Shown here: positions 1 to 11,369 of the stretch, piece after piece
Layout: each line of letters starts with the position of its first letter
Numbering within the stretch: the stretch's first letter is position 1
Source: Adineta vaga
Taxonomy: Eukaryota; Rotifera
DNA length: 64,000 nt
Direction of reading: 5' to 3'
Assembly: GCA_021613535.1 (NCBI GenBank)
Contig: CP075494.1
Location: forward strand, 5,642,001 to 5,706,000
Translations under genes and position numbers: made by a program
The notes under the pieces: generated by a model
Databases searched by the model: none
Seen by the model: the letters and a program-made list of their open reading frames with translations, nothing else
What the model was told of the DNA's origin: nothing

Positions 1-1207
1 AGAGTAATTAAAACTTCAAGTGCTAAATGACGACGTGATTCTTCAAATTTTTCTTTTTCTTGCATTGTCTAAATCCCAAGAAATTCATAAAAGTAACCTT
101 CATACATATAATTTCAATACAAACTTGAAGACATAGATTGAAAATTTCATCGATTGCAGGCCGAAGATATTTTGGAATATTTTCCGCAATATCAACCAAT
201 GCTTTCAAAACGGTATCATCATCCGTATGAGTTAAACTATGTGTGACAGTCTAAAATTCATTGTTAGAGAATAAATTGAAATTGAAACTAAGTAAAGAAG
301 TCAACCTACCGAAAGAAAAGATGGTAAACAATCTCGATAGATATTCAACACTTGTGTATTATCGCAATTATGTTTAAGATAAGCAGCAAATGCTGTTGCA
401 GCTGTATAACGAACTTTAGTTTCTTGATCATTTAAACAACTCAAGAAAATTTGATGAATTATTTGAGTTAATTGTTCAGCTTGATTACCAAATATTCCTG
501 GAAAAGCTCTAAAGAAATTGTTGAATTAGGAAAACGAATGGATTATGAGAGTATTCAATTACTCAAAAATGATTAAAGATGCTTCTTTTAATGCGCTATG
601 TGGTGAATTAGCCGATTGAAAAAGAAATTCCATAATTTCTGGCCATTGTGATTGATCATTTTCATCTGAATGAAATTGAATTGTAAGAGAAAATATTCAA
701 ATCGATTTTGTAATACAATACCCATTAAATTTCTGGCTAATTCAGCAGCAACATAACAAACTTTTTTTCGAATATTTTCATCATCATCTAATTGTGTTAT
801 ACGAGTGAGCAATTCTTTTTTCAAAGCCATTTGTTGATCAGGGGAATATTTTGACCAAAAATTCTCGAAATTTGATTGAAATAATCGTCGAAGTAAAACA
901 GCAGCGAATGCTCGTAACTTGAATAAAAATGGATTGATAATCAAAGAAGATTTCTCAGACAAATTTGCACTCTTACCGGTGTACCTAATGCTAAATTTCG
1001 TAATGTTGACATTAACAAAATTGTTTTTTGTTCATCGGGTATCTCTTGATAGATTGCCTAGTAAATATGATGATTTGAAATAGAAAAGATCATTTAGTCT
1101 ATGTTTAAACAAACCTCGGCAGCTGTTCGTTTATCATTATCGGGTTGTAAACATTCTTGTAAAGTAACAAGAAATTTTTGTTCATCTGTTGTTGATTCTG
1201 TTGTCAT
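1..1207 (-). CDS. IPO5: Importin-5 (karyopherin beta-3), N-terminal part
   Basis: HEAT-repeat nuclear import receptor that carries ribosomal proteins and other cargoes through nuclear pores in a RanGTP-controlled way. The ATG is at 1207. Exons can be joined in phase at about 1115-1207 and from 1057 downwards, with further introns near 960, 690, 530, 280 and 130. Recognisable family blocks in order are FAAVLLRRLF, IRKKVCYVAAELARNLMG, DENDQSQWPEIMEFLF, AFPGIFGNQ, ALVDIAENIPKYLRP and RRHLALEVLITL, all in the order found in animal importin-5/RanBP6. About 300 of the usual ~1,100 residues are present; the rest lies beyond the left edge. All introns are about 50-90 nt. Intact as far as seen. RanBP6 is the only close alternative and is a vertebrate duplicate. 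Confidence 0.9.
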
Positions 1208-2226
1208 TGTTGGTTGTTTTGTTATTGTTTTTTGATAAAGAAAGAAAAGATTTCTATTACAGATGATTAATAGAAAGAAAAACTTAAAAGAGAAGTATTA
1301 TCTAGAAAAAATAATTAATAAAGTAACTTATATAATACAACAAATGAATCAATGCGCCATCCAAAGAAATCCTTAGTAGTAATTATGGAATACGACCCTT
1401 TGTTTGTTACAAATGATGTCATCCAATCAAGAATAGCATTCCACTATTTTAGAACAAGTTTATAGTTTTAGAAATTATATGGGAGAAAAATTATGAGATT
1501 TAGAGAAGAAAATGTAGAAAATATTTTCGAATTTCAATTTGAAAATTCATGAATTTTTATTATTCATATCTGAGCGACATCTATCGAAAGATTTGATAGA
1601 CGATTTCATAAAACTATATTGTTTAGAAAAATGAATTTGCTTTATAATTCAGAATTTTCAATTCAATAAATCCATCACCTTGATCTTCAAGTCGCGAGCA
1701 AATGAAAGAACTATTATTATCTATCTCTTTGATTTTGAAAGCGAAATAAAATTATGGTTGTGCGACACGATACATAATGATTGAAATCTTCACCTTGAGT
1801 TTCTCATCCGACAATTATGTACGCTTCAGTTGCATAACTATACTTTTGAAATATTTCTTTAAAAGGTTATTTAGTTCTTTCTTCTTTTTTTATAAATAGA
1901 CACAAGTTGACGAGGGGTTCTTCACTTTTTAGGTATCATTTACATTAAGTTTCATTTCATTTTTTCGAGTACATATAATGTTTCTCTTCATTGCACACAA
2001 TTTACCTTCACGCAATTTCTTATTAATTATTATGCATATTGATGCGCTATATGCTAATTATTAAAACATTACCTTATCAGTAAATACACGAGACATATTT
2101 GCTGATATTCAAAGAAAAGCTGGTATATATAAACTGGTGTGCAAATATTAAAATGAAACGAAAATATTTTTCTCTATAATTGATATCAATATATCATATA
2201 CATGAATTGATCGATTGAAAAAGAAA
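1208..2226. other. Intergenic, divergent promoter region
   Basis: About 1 kb of AT-rich DNA between the divergently transcribed importin-5 and ligand-gated channel genes. It presumably holds both promoters. I see no coding exon, RNA gene or repeat here. Confidence 0.5.
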
Positions 2227-3711
2227 ATGACTGCATATACAATCGAAACAGGTAGTTGTGAATTAAAAGAATGATGATAATATGTAAGAATTTCTATTGT
2301 TGTAGGAATTCGAAAGATGCATATTCTTGAAAATTCAAATGAATTTGAAAATGCTATTCCTGTTTCTATACGACTTATCTTTCTTCGAATCGGTATGTTT
2401 GATTTTTGTATATCTTAACCAATTTCATTTCAATTCGTACACTTTTCAGGTGAAATTGATACTCAAAAAGAAGTATTTGAAGCTCATGTTGCTATCGAAG
2501 CTCGATGGTTCTATCATTTGAAAGAAAATGAACAAGAGTTTATTTCTTCACTTTCATCTGATGATCAAGCTCAACTGAACAATGGAAAAATTGTTAAACT
2601 TCCAGAAGATTATTCTGAAAAACATTGGCATCCGCAATTATTTATTTTGAATCTTGGACGAGATCATGATAAAGAAATCAAATATAGTATGAAAAAAGTT
2701 GCCTCTTATATTGAAATACGTGAATTTCATGATCTTAATGGAAATTTTTATTCCAAATTTGATTTACATCATTTTCCAAATGATATTCAACAATTAAATA
2801 TTTCAATTGGATCAGCTTTATTTGATACGGAAGTATTATTACAAGCAGATCCTAATCGAGCATCGGGAATCAATCGTGAAGCATTTATTGATCAACAAGA
2901 ATGGAAATTATATGATCATGTTGATACACAAATTAAATTCCTCAAAGGATTTGTATTTCAAAATGATGACGATGATGAATTAGATACACCGGGACATGAA
3001 AGAAAACGTTCAATTATAATTATGGCATCTCACGCAGGTAAAAAAAAATGATTTCTTTGTTTATATAATACATCGAAATTTATAGCTCGTCGTTCATCTT
3101 ATTTCTATTGGAATGGATATTGTCTTATATTTTTAATTACATTAATTAGTTTCAGTTCATTTGCAATACCACCGAAGTAAATTATTCTCATGACAAAATG
3201 TTTTTTTTAACTTTTTGTTATTTTAGTGGTACTCAAAATCGAATTAGTATTACTTGTACACTTTTATTAACATCAATTGCATTTCGATGGACAATTAGTA
3301 AATCTTTAGTAAGCTTATTCTATTGATCGATGTAATTTATATTCTCTCTTCTAGCCGACTATATCATATTTAACGACTATTGATCGATATGCAATTGTAT
3401 CTTTAGTTGTTTTACTTAGTCTTTGTGCATGGCATGCTATCGTTGGTAGTATTGTTTATATTCATGATCGTTATGATGCTTTAAATGCAGATTCACGATG
3501 GGCATGGCTTGATCGAGCAATTTTCTTTGCTTTTCTTGGTTTATATATGATTATACATATAGCAATGGGATTATGGCAGTGGCGTGTACCATTTCGAAAA
3601 CGTAATGAAATGAAACAACTTGATGATCGATATAAACAAATAGTTGAAAAACAACGAACTCGTCGTCAATCATTGTATAGTACAAATAAAGATGTTGATC
3701 AATTAGTTTGA
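2227..3711 (+). CDS. Pentameric ligand-gated ion channel, Cys-less type
   Basis: Membrane channel subunit of the pentameric ligand-gated superfamily. Six exons join in phase (2227-2251, 2306-2392, 2450-3037, 3086-3176, 3227-3308, 3355-3711) to give 409 residues. The extracellular part has the family pattern IPVSIRLIFLRIGEID, then EARW, then the loop around FDLHHFPNDIQQLNIS. In that loop the FP-D-Q core is kept, but both cysteines of the animal Cys-loop are absent, as in prokaryotic GLIC/ELIC-type channels. Four hydrophobic segments follow: TM1 starts near YFYWNGYCLIFLITL, TM2 is followed by the typical PTISYLTTIDRY linker, and TM4 near the end is followed by a basic tail. There is no obvious signal peptide, so the N-terminal exon may be incomplete. 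Ligand and ion selectivity cannot be read from the sequence. Confidence 0.8.
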
Positions 3712-3929
3712 TTTTGTAGACATGAAATTTTTATGAAAAATATATTCGTTTATTAATTAATTAACACAATCTTAATTTGTTTTTTTTCAACGGTTATACA
3801 AATAAATATAGAAAAAAAGATGAATAGAGGATTCTATACAAACTGTTCACACGAATTTCCATAATAAATATTATTATATGATTTGTGTGTATGTCTATAA
3901 TATTAACAGATTTTCTTTGAATTTCTCAA

Positions 3930-4508
3930 TTAAGTATACATCAATTCAGCTGCACCTGATAAAGATTTTGGTAAATAAAGAAAATCATCAAGATACGCAG
4001 CTAATTCTTCAACATTACATGAATTAGCTGATGATCGTCGTGTATCAACGATTGTACATGATAATTGAGATTGAGAATTCGACGATGAATTCATTTCTTC
4101 TTTATTAACTGATGGAAGATTTGATTTTGTATGTAAGATTGTTATATTAGGAGTTGAATAACGACGAGTTTTAGGAAGATTATATGTTGATAATGAACGA
4201 AATTGATTTAAGAATGATGATGGAAGAGACAAACGCATTGATAATGTTCGATATGTTGATGAAAGTAGAGTAAGATTTTCATTATCATTGAAATTTGTTT
4301 TATTATGTAAACGTTTTAGACGTGTTGAACGAAATGTTTTGATTTGTGTTGATGGTACTGATTGGAATTTCGATGGAGACAATGATTTCAGACCAAATGT
4401 AATTTCATCAATTAAATTACATAACTGATCAATATCAGGAACAGATGATGAGAATTTTTTCGAATTTATTATTTGTTCTTCTGCTTTTACTTTATCAAAT
4501 TGATCCAT
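3930..4508 (-). CDS. OSER1: OSER1-like serine-rich protein
   Basis: Single-exon protein of 192 residues. The last ~28 residues, ending VEELAAYLDDFLYLPKSL and then the terminal AAELMYT, match the conserved C-terminus of oxidative stress-responsive serine-rich protein 1 (DUF776 family), where the vertebrate protein also ends in an A-E-M-M-Y-T type tail. The middle is Ser/Thr/Arg-rich and low in complexity, as in the family. The vertebrate protein is longer (about 290 residues), so this copy is short. It lies tail-to-tail with the ligand-gated channel. OSER1 is reported to respond to oxidative stress in animals; its molecular role is not well known. The assignment rests on the C-terminal tail recalled from memory. 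Confidence 0.65.
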   Translation of the reverse strand: MDQFDKVKAEEQIINSKKFSSSVPDIDQLCNLIDEITFGLKSLSPSKFQSVPSTQIKTFRSTRLKRLHNKTNFNDNENLTLLSSTYRTLSMRLSLPSSFLNQFRSLSTYNLPKTRRYSTPNITILHTKSNLPSVNKEEMNSSSNSQSQLSCTIVDTRRSSANSCNVEELAAYLDDFLYLPKSLSGAAELMYT

Positions 4509-5073
4509 TTCAACATTGATTTAAGATTCTAAATATAAAGCATTAGAAGAAATAAGTATATCGAATCTTGTACGTTTATCTAAAAAGAGAAAAAAAATCA
4601 ATAGACAATGTGGGATATTGAAATATATATGAAATGATTCATCAAAAACTCGTGCAGAGTCGACGACATATGTAATATACATTTGTCTCCTCTATTTTTA
4701 GTTTTACTTGAAGATCAAAAAAGATTTTTTCAAATAAAAACATTTCACATTTTAATGATAGATTATTCATTTGTTCTCATAGATGAATAGGTTGTATAAA
4801 TAACAAAGATGTCGATACTAATCGAATTTTAGATGAAAATAGATCATTGGTTGTAACTAACCAATGAATCTACTTGAAAGATTGTCCTTCGATTTTTCAA
4901 TAAAGAAATCATCTAAATCTGAAGTAATATACAAATACTTTGAGAACAATTGAAAGAAAATTTTATGTTTAGAAAAATTCACATGTACGTTTATATTATT
5001 GTACAAGAAGAATAAAAATGAAAAGAAAAAAAAAACTATTACAAATATGGAAAATATTAATTTTAAATTAGAG
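4509..5073. other. Intergenic, AT-rich
   Basis: Upstream region of the OSER1-like gene and 3' flank of the BCL7-like gene (both minus). No coding exon is visible. Confidence 0.45.
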
Positions 5074-5478
5074 TTAATTTAAACTTGATTGACTTGTACT
5101 TTCATCATCAACCATCATTTGAGTATCTTGTGTAGAAATCGATAGACTTTCTGGTTCTGGTTGTATTTGTTGTTGTTCTTGATTTTGATCCTTATTGATT
5201 AAAGATATGTTTGCAATTTTATTAAGAACATTTTGTGAAGTAGCTGGTGCTGGCATCCATTTATGAACACGCATCGATGTTTCATGAATAGTTACCCATC
5301 GTTTTTCCCATTTTTTTACAGCTTGTGATGTATAAGAATTATGAAGAGCTCGTTTAAGATCCGGATCATTTCCATGATGAATTTTACCTGCATAAACACC
5401 GCTACTATTGTAACGAGTGGATGTACCACTTGTTAATGATCCGCCACGGGCTTCACTTCGAAGACGAGGTGCAATCAT
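5074..5478 (-). CDS. BCL7: BCL7 family SWI/SNF (BAF) complex subunit
   Basis: 134-residue protein carrying the BCL7 signature AVKKWEKRWVTIHETSMRVH followed by KWMP, which corresponds to the KWEKKWVTVGDTSL-type block of BCL7A/B/C. BCL7 proteins are accessory subunits of the SWI/SNF chromatin-remodelling complex in the nucleus. An N-terminal RSEARGG stretch resembles the family's RAETR start. About 50 residues of unusual Gly/Ser/Tyr-rich sequence separate it from the KWEK block, whereas in vertebrates the spacing is much shorter. The C-terminus is Gln/Glu/Ser-rich. A splice acceptor lies just before the ATG at 5478 (TTTTTGTAG, then six bases), so a 5'UTR intron is likely and this ATG is the probable start. 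Confidence 0.78.
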   Translation of the reverse strand: MIAPRLRSEARGGSLTSGTSTRYNSSGVYAGKIHHGNDPDLKRALHNSYTSQAVKKWEKRWVTIHETSMRVHKWMPAPATSQNVLNKIANISLINKDQNQEQQQIQPEPESLSISTQDTQMMVDDESTSQSSLN

Positions 5479-7692
5479 GTAATCTACAAAAAGAAGAAAA
5501 TGAATTTAGTTTATTAATTCTATGCTGAACAGACAGACAGTTGATCATATAATACGTACATCTTTTTTCAATTCTTATTTGTACAAATGTAAGTGCACGA
5601 TCATATTTAGAAATCGTTTGATACGAAAAAGAAACTTCCAACAAAATTTTTGTTCTTTTATAGATGTCACTCTTATCATTTCAAATATGATTCTTTTTTT
5701 ATAATCCATTCTCAAGTTTTCAAGATCATTCTGTCTATGTCAACGCTATCAGCTGTGATTTATCGAGCAACACAAGTCTTATAAAAATTATGTCTTTCAG
5801 ATTATACGTATACATTTCTAATGACAACGATTTTTCGTACATTTTCTCGAATCAATTAATGTGTTAGTCTTGAATTATCGGAAGTATATGCATAATATTT
5901 CTTTTCATATGTATATATTCTATTAAATTTCATCAAATATTTTGACATTTAATAGAAACGAAAAGAAGGTTGCCAACAATATCCTCTCTGATTCACTTGT
6001 CAAACTAAATTCTAAAGGTCGTACACTTCTTACGGCTGCTCTTTTTCGAGTATCATTTCTTGTTTAGTGATTTCAACATACATGAGATGAAATATATTTA
6101 CTTTTCTTGTTATGATTGATTAGAATTTCTCGTTCTCTCCTTGCTTTTGTATTCTTGTTGATCTATGAAATGTAAATTTTGTGTTAGAATAAAGACAAAT
6201 CTCAATTAGAACAATAACGATCTAAAGAAAAAGAAAACTTGTCTGATAATGATAATGATGATCACTAATAACAACCAGTTATTCACGTGGTTAAAGAAAA
6301 GTCGAGAAAAAAATGATATAATTTTTCGTCCTTTAAAAAGAAAAAAAAAGTACCATGGTTAGATTTTTTTATTAGTTGTTATTTTTTTTCTCTTTCTGCA
6401 CCATTTATATCGTCTACTTGAGTGTAAGCAGTCGTCTACATAAAAAAAAATGTCTCTGATATTAAATGACTAAGACGACGTTACCGCATACACATGCCAA
6501 TTAGGTTCGTTTTTCTATTCAGGTAGTAACATTGTGCTACAAACCGCAGCAGCAGCAGGCGACCTTGAAAAACATAGCAAACTTTGTCAAATAATATTTG
6601 CTCTCCTGCAAACGTACGCCAACATCTACGGCAAAGGCCAAATCTTTTGATCAACACCAGAAAAGGTGGTCGATAAGAAAGCAACAAGAAAAAAAAGTCG
6701 AATCTACAGTATAACTTGGAATTATACTAAGATAAAGGTGTACAAAAGAAAAGGTAATGTCACATATTTCTAATCAAGAAGTTCTTCAAAAGTGTAGTCA
6801 ATCATCATGACTATGCGTATCTTTCTCTCATCATATACTTCGTATTATATCCATAAGAATTGCAATTAAACATGTTTGATTAGTCAATCAATAAAAACCT
6901 TCTTCACTGATTCATGCATATGTCCTTACTATACACGGCAACATCACTTAAGTACGAGAGAAAAAAATGTCCTTTTTTCACTTCAATTTCTTTTACTATA
7001 TAAACATACTTTTAAATTGCTTGAAATATAGTTTTTCTTTTTATCTTGATTCTTCTATACATTTACAGGGATCAAGGAAGAGAGTATGTTACGTTAAATC
7101 ATTTTTTTTCCTTCTGAGATTTGCTTACTTAACGCCTACATGTCATTTATAATCGAGTTTTGAAGTATTAGAGAAGAAGAAAGCGAGATACTACAACATA
7201 CAGGTGATACTGAAAACATATAAGAGAAAAAAGAGCAATATATATATTTTGATTTTTACTAACAAAATAATCAGATGGTGAATGTTAGATCACTGTAATA
7301 TTATTGCTATTTTTTTTTATATTGTTATTGTCAATGTCATAAATTTTCACACTTATCTTTTCATACAATTTATCTCGCTAATGCAAATTTTCTTGTTAAC
7401 TTTTTCTTCTGTACATATCGGAAATAGTTGCAAATATAAAATCACTTTTTTTTCTCTTATTTTTTACGTCTAATTTTGTTAATTACACTATCATTTGTTT
7501 CGCTCTGGTAATTTCTACACAGGTTATATCAAGCAGAAACTCAAATGAGTTTCGACCGATTACTATATGACATAATACGTATTTTATCCTTGTTCTTTCA
7601 ATAGTAGAAAATAAGTATAATATTTATCCATTGAAACATGAGTTTCTTCTGTCTAAAACATGAACATCATATTCATTTTCCGTTTATTTTAG
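5479..7692. other. Intergenic region with local GC-richer patch
   Basis: 2.2 kb between the minus-strand BCL7 gene and the plus-strand proline-rich gene, so it is a divergent promoter region. It is mostly AT-rich with poly-A/T runs. A more balanced patch at about 6474-6650 contains a 59-codon open frame without ATG (see findings). The acceptor just before 7693 implies an upstream untranslated or coding exon of the proline-rich gene somewhere here. Confidence 0.4.
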
Positions 7693-9633
7693 ATGGCAAC
7701 TGCAAATCGACAGTATGGACGTCAAGCAACACGTACTACTAACAATACAAACAATATTGGTTCAGATTCGGGCGTAGCATTATCACCTTCATCGACTGGT
7801 TCAATCTCGACGCCACCTCGTCGATATGTTCTCGATGTGCCAACTGGCCGTACAAGACGTTCATCAAATAATCGAATCACTGATGAATACGATGAAACTA
7901 ATACACATCGTTCAAGTCGAACTGATAGTGGTCAAATTACATATTCCAATGTTGTGACAACAGATATAAATAATGAAAATAGTGAACAATTATCACGATC
8001 GGATTCGAGAGAATATTATTATCAAGATGGAGCTTTTGAATCATCAGGATCGATATCAAATCGTTATGGAGAAGATTCTACTTTTAGACATTTAATTGAT
8101 TCCAATACAGCTATCGAAGATCAAGAAGTTCAAGCGTTAACAGCAAAAGCAACACCGGATGTGAAGAATTATCCAATTAATGTCGATGCTAATCCAGAAA
8201 TGATTGTTCGACCAAATACACAACGTTTAACATATACGCAAGATATTGCTGTTCGATATTTAAAACCAAGTACACCACCACCTCCAGGAGTATGCTATTC
8301 ATTCAATCCTATCATAGAATTTCCGCCCAACTCTCTCTTTTCTCCTATATTTTAGCCTATTATTATTCGTGAAGTTCGAGCACCACCTCCACCACCAGCT
8401 CCTCCTATCATTCTTCGTCAACGTCCACCACCACCGCGTACACCTTCACCTGTAATCATTCGTGAAAAGCCGCCTGCTCGACCAAAATCTGTAGCAACAA
8501 CTGTTATCAAAAGTAAAATAAAGATCGTTGGTTTTTTTCTCTAAAATAACATTGAAATTGATTGTTTCTTCAGAGGTTATTCCACCACCTGCACCACCAC
8601 CACGTAAATTAATCATTGAACGTCTACCTAAATTACCACCAAAACCACGTCCTGTTATTATTGAACGTTGGCTTCCATATCATAAACAAAAACGTCAAGT
8701 TATTCATGAAAAAGCAAAACCATTAGAACCAATGAGTCGTATAAAAAATACGATCATTGAATGGCGTCCACCTGAAGTTGAAGTTGTTAAACATGTGAAA
8801 AAATTAGGAGTTTCACAAGCTGATCCTCAACGATATTATACACAACATGGAGATAAATTATATACAACAGAATTTGTTCAACGTAAATTAACTGAATTAG
8901 GTTTACAAGAAGAATTATCTTTAATGCAAGAACAACGAACATCCGTTGCCCGAGAAGATATAGAAGTTGAACAATCAAATGAACAGAACGTTCGACAAAT
9001 TCTCAATGGGTAAAAGAAAATCTCCTCGATGAATCTTTTAATTCATTAATTTTTTATTTCATTCAAAGTTATAATTATTCATCATCAGCATATCGTCCGA
9101 GTTATTCAAATAATACAGTAACACGTCTCATTCAATCATCATCATCATCTCAAGCAGGTATCGTTGATGATTATGGTGATCAACAACAGATTCTTTATGA
9201 ACGTTCACCAAATAGTTCATCATCATTTGTTTATGAAACGAATAATTATGCAGGGGAAAATGTTACATCCAATGCTCCTGTTCTTACCGAAGAAATACTT
9301 TTACGATCCTATTCAAATAATGATGGTAAATTTCCAAATCATTTATTACGAAAACTTGGTTCACAAGCTTACGACATGGCAGCTGATCAAGTTGATTTAG
9401 CAAATAATGGACGACGAATTACAACAACAACAACAACACGTTATTATACCGCTGCACCAGGTGAATTAAATTATGAATCTGCTATTGATGAAAATAATGA
9501 AACTTCATCTCAAAATGCTGGAGAGAAATATGTAAAAATAAAAGCATCTGATTTAAAAGATGTTTTACATAATTATGACGTTTATTCAAGTACGACAGGC
9601 GAAAAATTAGAAGGTGAACAATTAAATTTTTAA
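7693..9633 (+). CDS. Proline-rich protein with IIRE/IIERW motifs
   Basis: Four exons join in phase (7693-8289, 8356-8512, 8574-9009, 9069-9633) to give 584 residues. Residues 1-195 are Ser/Thr/Asn-rich and probably disordered. The centre is proline-rich, with a recurring pattern of proline runs followed by hydrophobic-charged units: PIIIREVR, PPIILRQR, SPVIIREK, RKLIIERLP, RPVIIERWLPYHKQKRQVI, NTIIEWRPPEVEVV. After that comes a Tyr/Gln/Glu-rich, possibly helical part with TEFVQRKLTELGLQEEL, and a Ser/Asn-rich C-terminus. No transmembrane segment or signal peptide is visible. The motif style recalls repeat proteins of protist cortical cytoskeletons, but I cannot name a family. The ATG follows a splice acceptor directly, so an upstream exon is expected. 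Confidence 0.7.
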
Positions 9634-10028
9634 AAATAACTTTGATTATAACAAATTTCTCTACGTTGTTTTTTTTAAAAGTTAGTAGTGTTTAATCTGC
9701 TTTTTAGTTTATTTCAAACTAGCCTACGTGCTATGTATCCCGAGTAATGTGTGTGTGTGTTCTTCTTTTTGTGTATATAATATAGAAAATTCTTTCTCTC
9801 GAGAATAAATCCTTTTCTTTCTAAAATAAATCGATCAAAAAATCATTTTCAAGTACAGATTTGATGTATAAAGTTAATGTTAACATATTATCTTAAGTAA
9901 ATACAAAAAAAAAGTTAACAACTTCATCGAACATTGAAAGCAAATAGAACACTTGTACAAATCTCATGTTGGTCTTTTTTTGAGTTAGAAATGTTTTATT
10001 ACTATTAAAAGTACATATATTTCTATTC
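9634..10028. other. Short intergenic region
   Basis: AT-rich spacer between two plus-strand genes with a short GT-repeat patch near 9750. Nothing else is seen. Confidence 0.4.
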
Positions 10029-10487
10029 ATGCCAAGAATTAGTCCAGTTCATATTACGACACAACCAGTGATTGAAGATATTTCGAATAGCTTTGGAATT
10101 TTAGGAAATGAAGATTTTCTATACAAATGGACATATCAAACGAAAAGTTGTGGACGTACAACAACGTTTGATACAGCATTAAGTCACGTACGTTTACTTC
10201 TTCATTCCGAAACCAGCGGATATTGTACACGAAATCGTGAAGATATTTCGATTATTTTACGTGATATTGCAGATATACGTGAATCAAGACGAACTCATCG
10301 TTGCTGCTGTTTGTTATGTACATGTTGTAAAAATTGTCGTCCTATACCGAAACTTTTGGAAGTACGTGGTACATTTGGTTCTCATCGATTTATGATTCCA
10401 GAAGAAGATGTATCATTTTTACAAGATGAAATGTCTGTCTTAGTTGGAAATTATAAATTTGTTAGTCATGAAATTAAATATAAATAA
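10029..10487 (+). CDS. Unknown protein with dense cysteine cluster
   Basis: Single-exon protein of 152 residues that I do not recognise. The first half is mixed polar/aromatic. The second half has an alternating pattern (ISIILRDIADIRESR, then a loop, then LLEVRGTFGSHRFMIPEEDV) that could be a small beta-barrel of the PH-like kind. The loop holds the cluster CCCLLCTCCKNC, with seven cysteines in twelve residues. Such a cluster could be palmitoylated or bind metal; the sequence alone cannot decide. No signal peptide or full transmembrane span. Codon use matches the neighbours, which supports it being a real gene. Confidence 0.6.
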   Translation: MPRISPVHITTQPVIEDISNSFGILGNEDFLYKWTYQTKSCGRTTTFDTALSHVRLLLHSETSGYCTRNREDISIILRDIADIRESRRTHRCCCLLCTCCKNCRPIPKLLEVRGTFGSHRFMIPEEDVSFLQDEMSVLVGNYKFVSHEIKYK

Positions 10488-11369
10488 TTTTTTGTTTTGT
10501 TTTCGATGATTTATGGTTTAATACAATGATAAATTTCTTCTCATTTACCGTATTGATTGATCTTTTATATATTTTTGTTGAATGCATGATGTGTCATTCG
10601 ATATACATATATCTATTTGACATTTCTTTTTTATTTATCATCGTCATTATTCATTTTGAATCTATATTCCATAAAGAATGAATCATTCAAAATATCATAC
10701 AAAGAACAAACAAAAGGCGATGAACTCAATCTGTCGTAAAGGAGAAAAGATATCGAATAGATAGGACTATCATTCTTATTATCTTTCTCTCAAATATCTC
10801 TCATACATTTGTTCATTTCATCGATGATATATACATATAGACATTCTTTTTTTCGATTAACTTTTACGTAGAGCTCAAATTTAACATGAGATCGTATGTG
10901 ATAAGACTATGATACACATACTTCATACAAAGACAGACGGAGAATTGTTCATTCCTCTTTCTCTCTCATCAATCGATAAGTAAGTGTATGTATATCTATA
11001 GACAAATCGACACCGACAATGACAGCATATGTTCGATTGTTTTACATCATTTTGAACAACAAAAGAGTTCTTATTTGAATACATACTTTCATATTGACTA
11101 AATAAACGAATAACAATCATATTACAAATTTCAATAGAAAAAATGTTTGTAAGTATATTCTTTTCAATATGATTATCCCCTAAAGATATGTAGACGAATA
11201 TATATATATATATATCAGTTGTTGATCTACGATATTTACTGTTCACCTTCAGGGTGATTAGATACTTAGATGATTTCTCTCAAGAATGAATGACCATGTG
11301 TTATTCATTGATATATTAGGTTGACCATTGAATGACTATATGATTTTGTGTTTTAGAGATGTTGAAAAC
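10488..11369. other. Intergenic, AT-rich with TA microsatellite
   Basis: AT-rich spacer with a short (TA)n run near 11198-11214. An acceptor at about 11356 suggests a 5'UTR intron of the next gene. An open frame of about 107 codons on the minus strand is low-complexity and is not accepted as a gene. Confidence 0.4.

Noticed and set aside
10923-11246. 107-codon minus-strand open frame
   Set aside because: Includes a TA-repeat-derived IYIYIF stretch and overlaps a promoter region; no domain or conserved motif.
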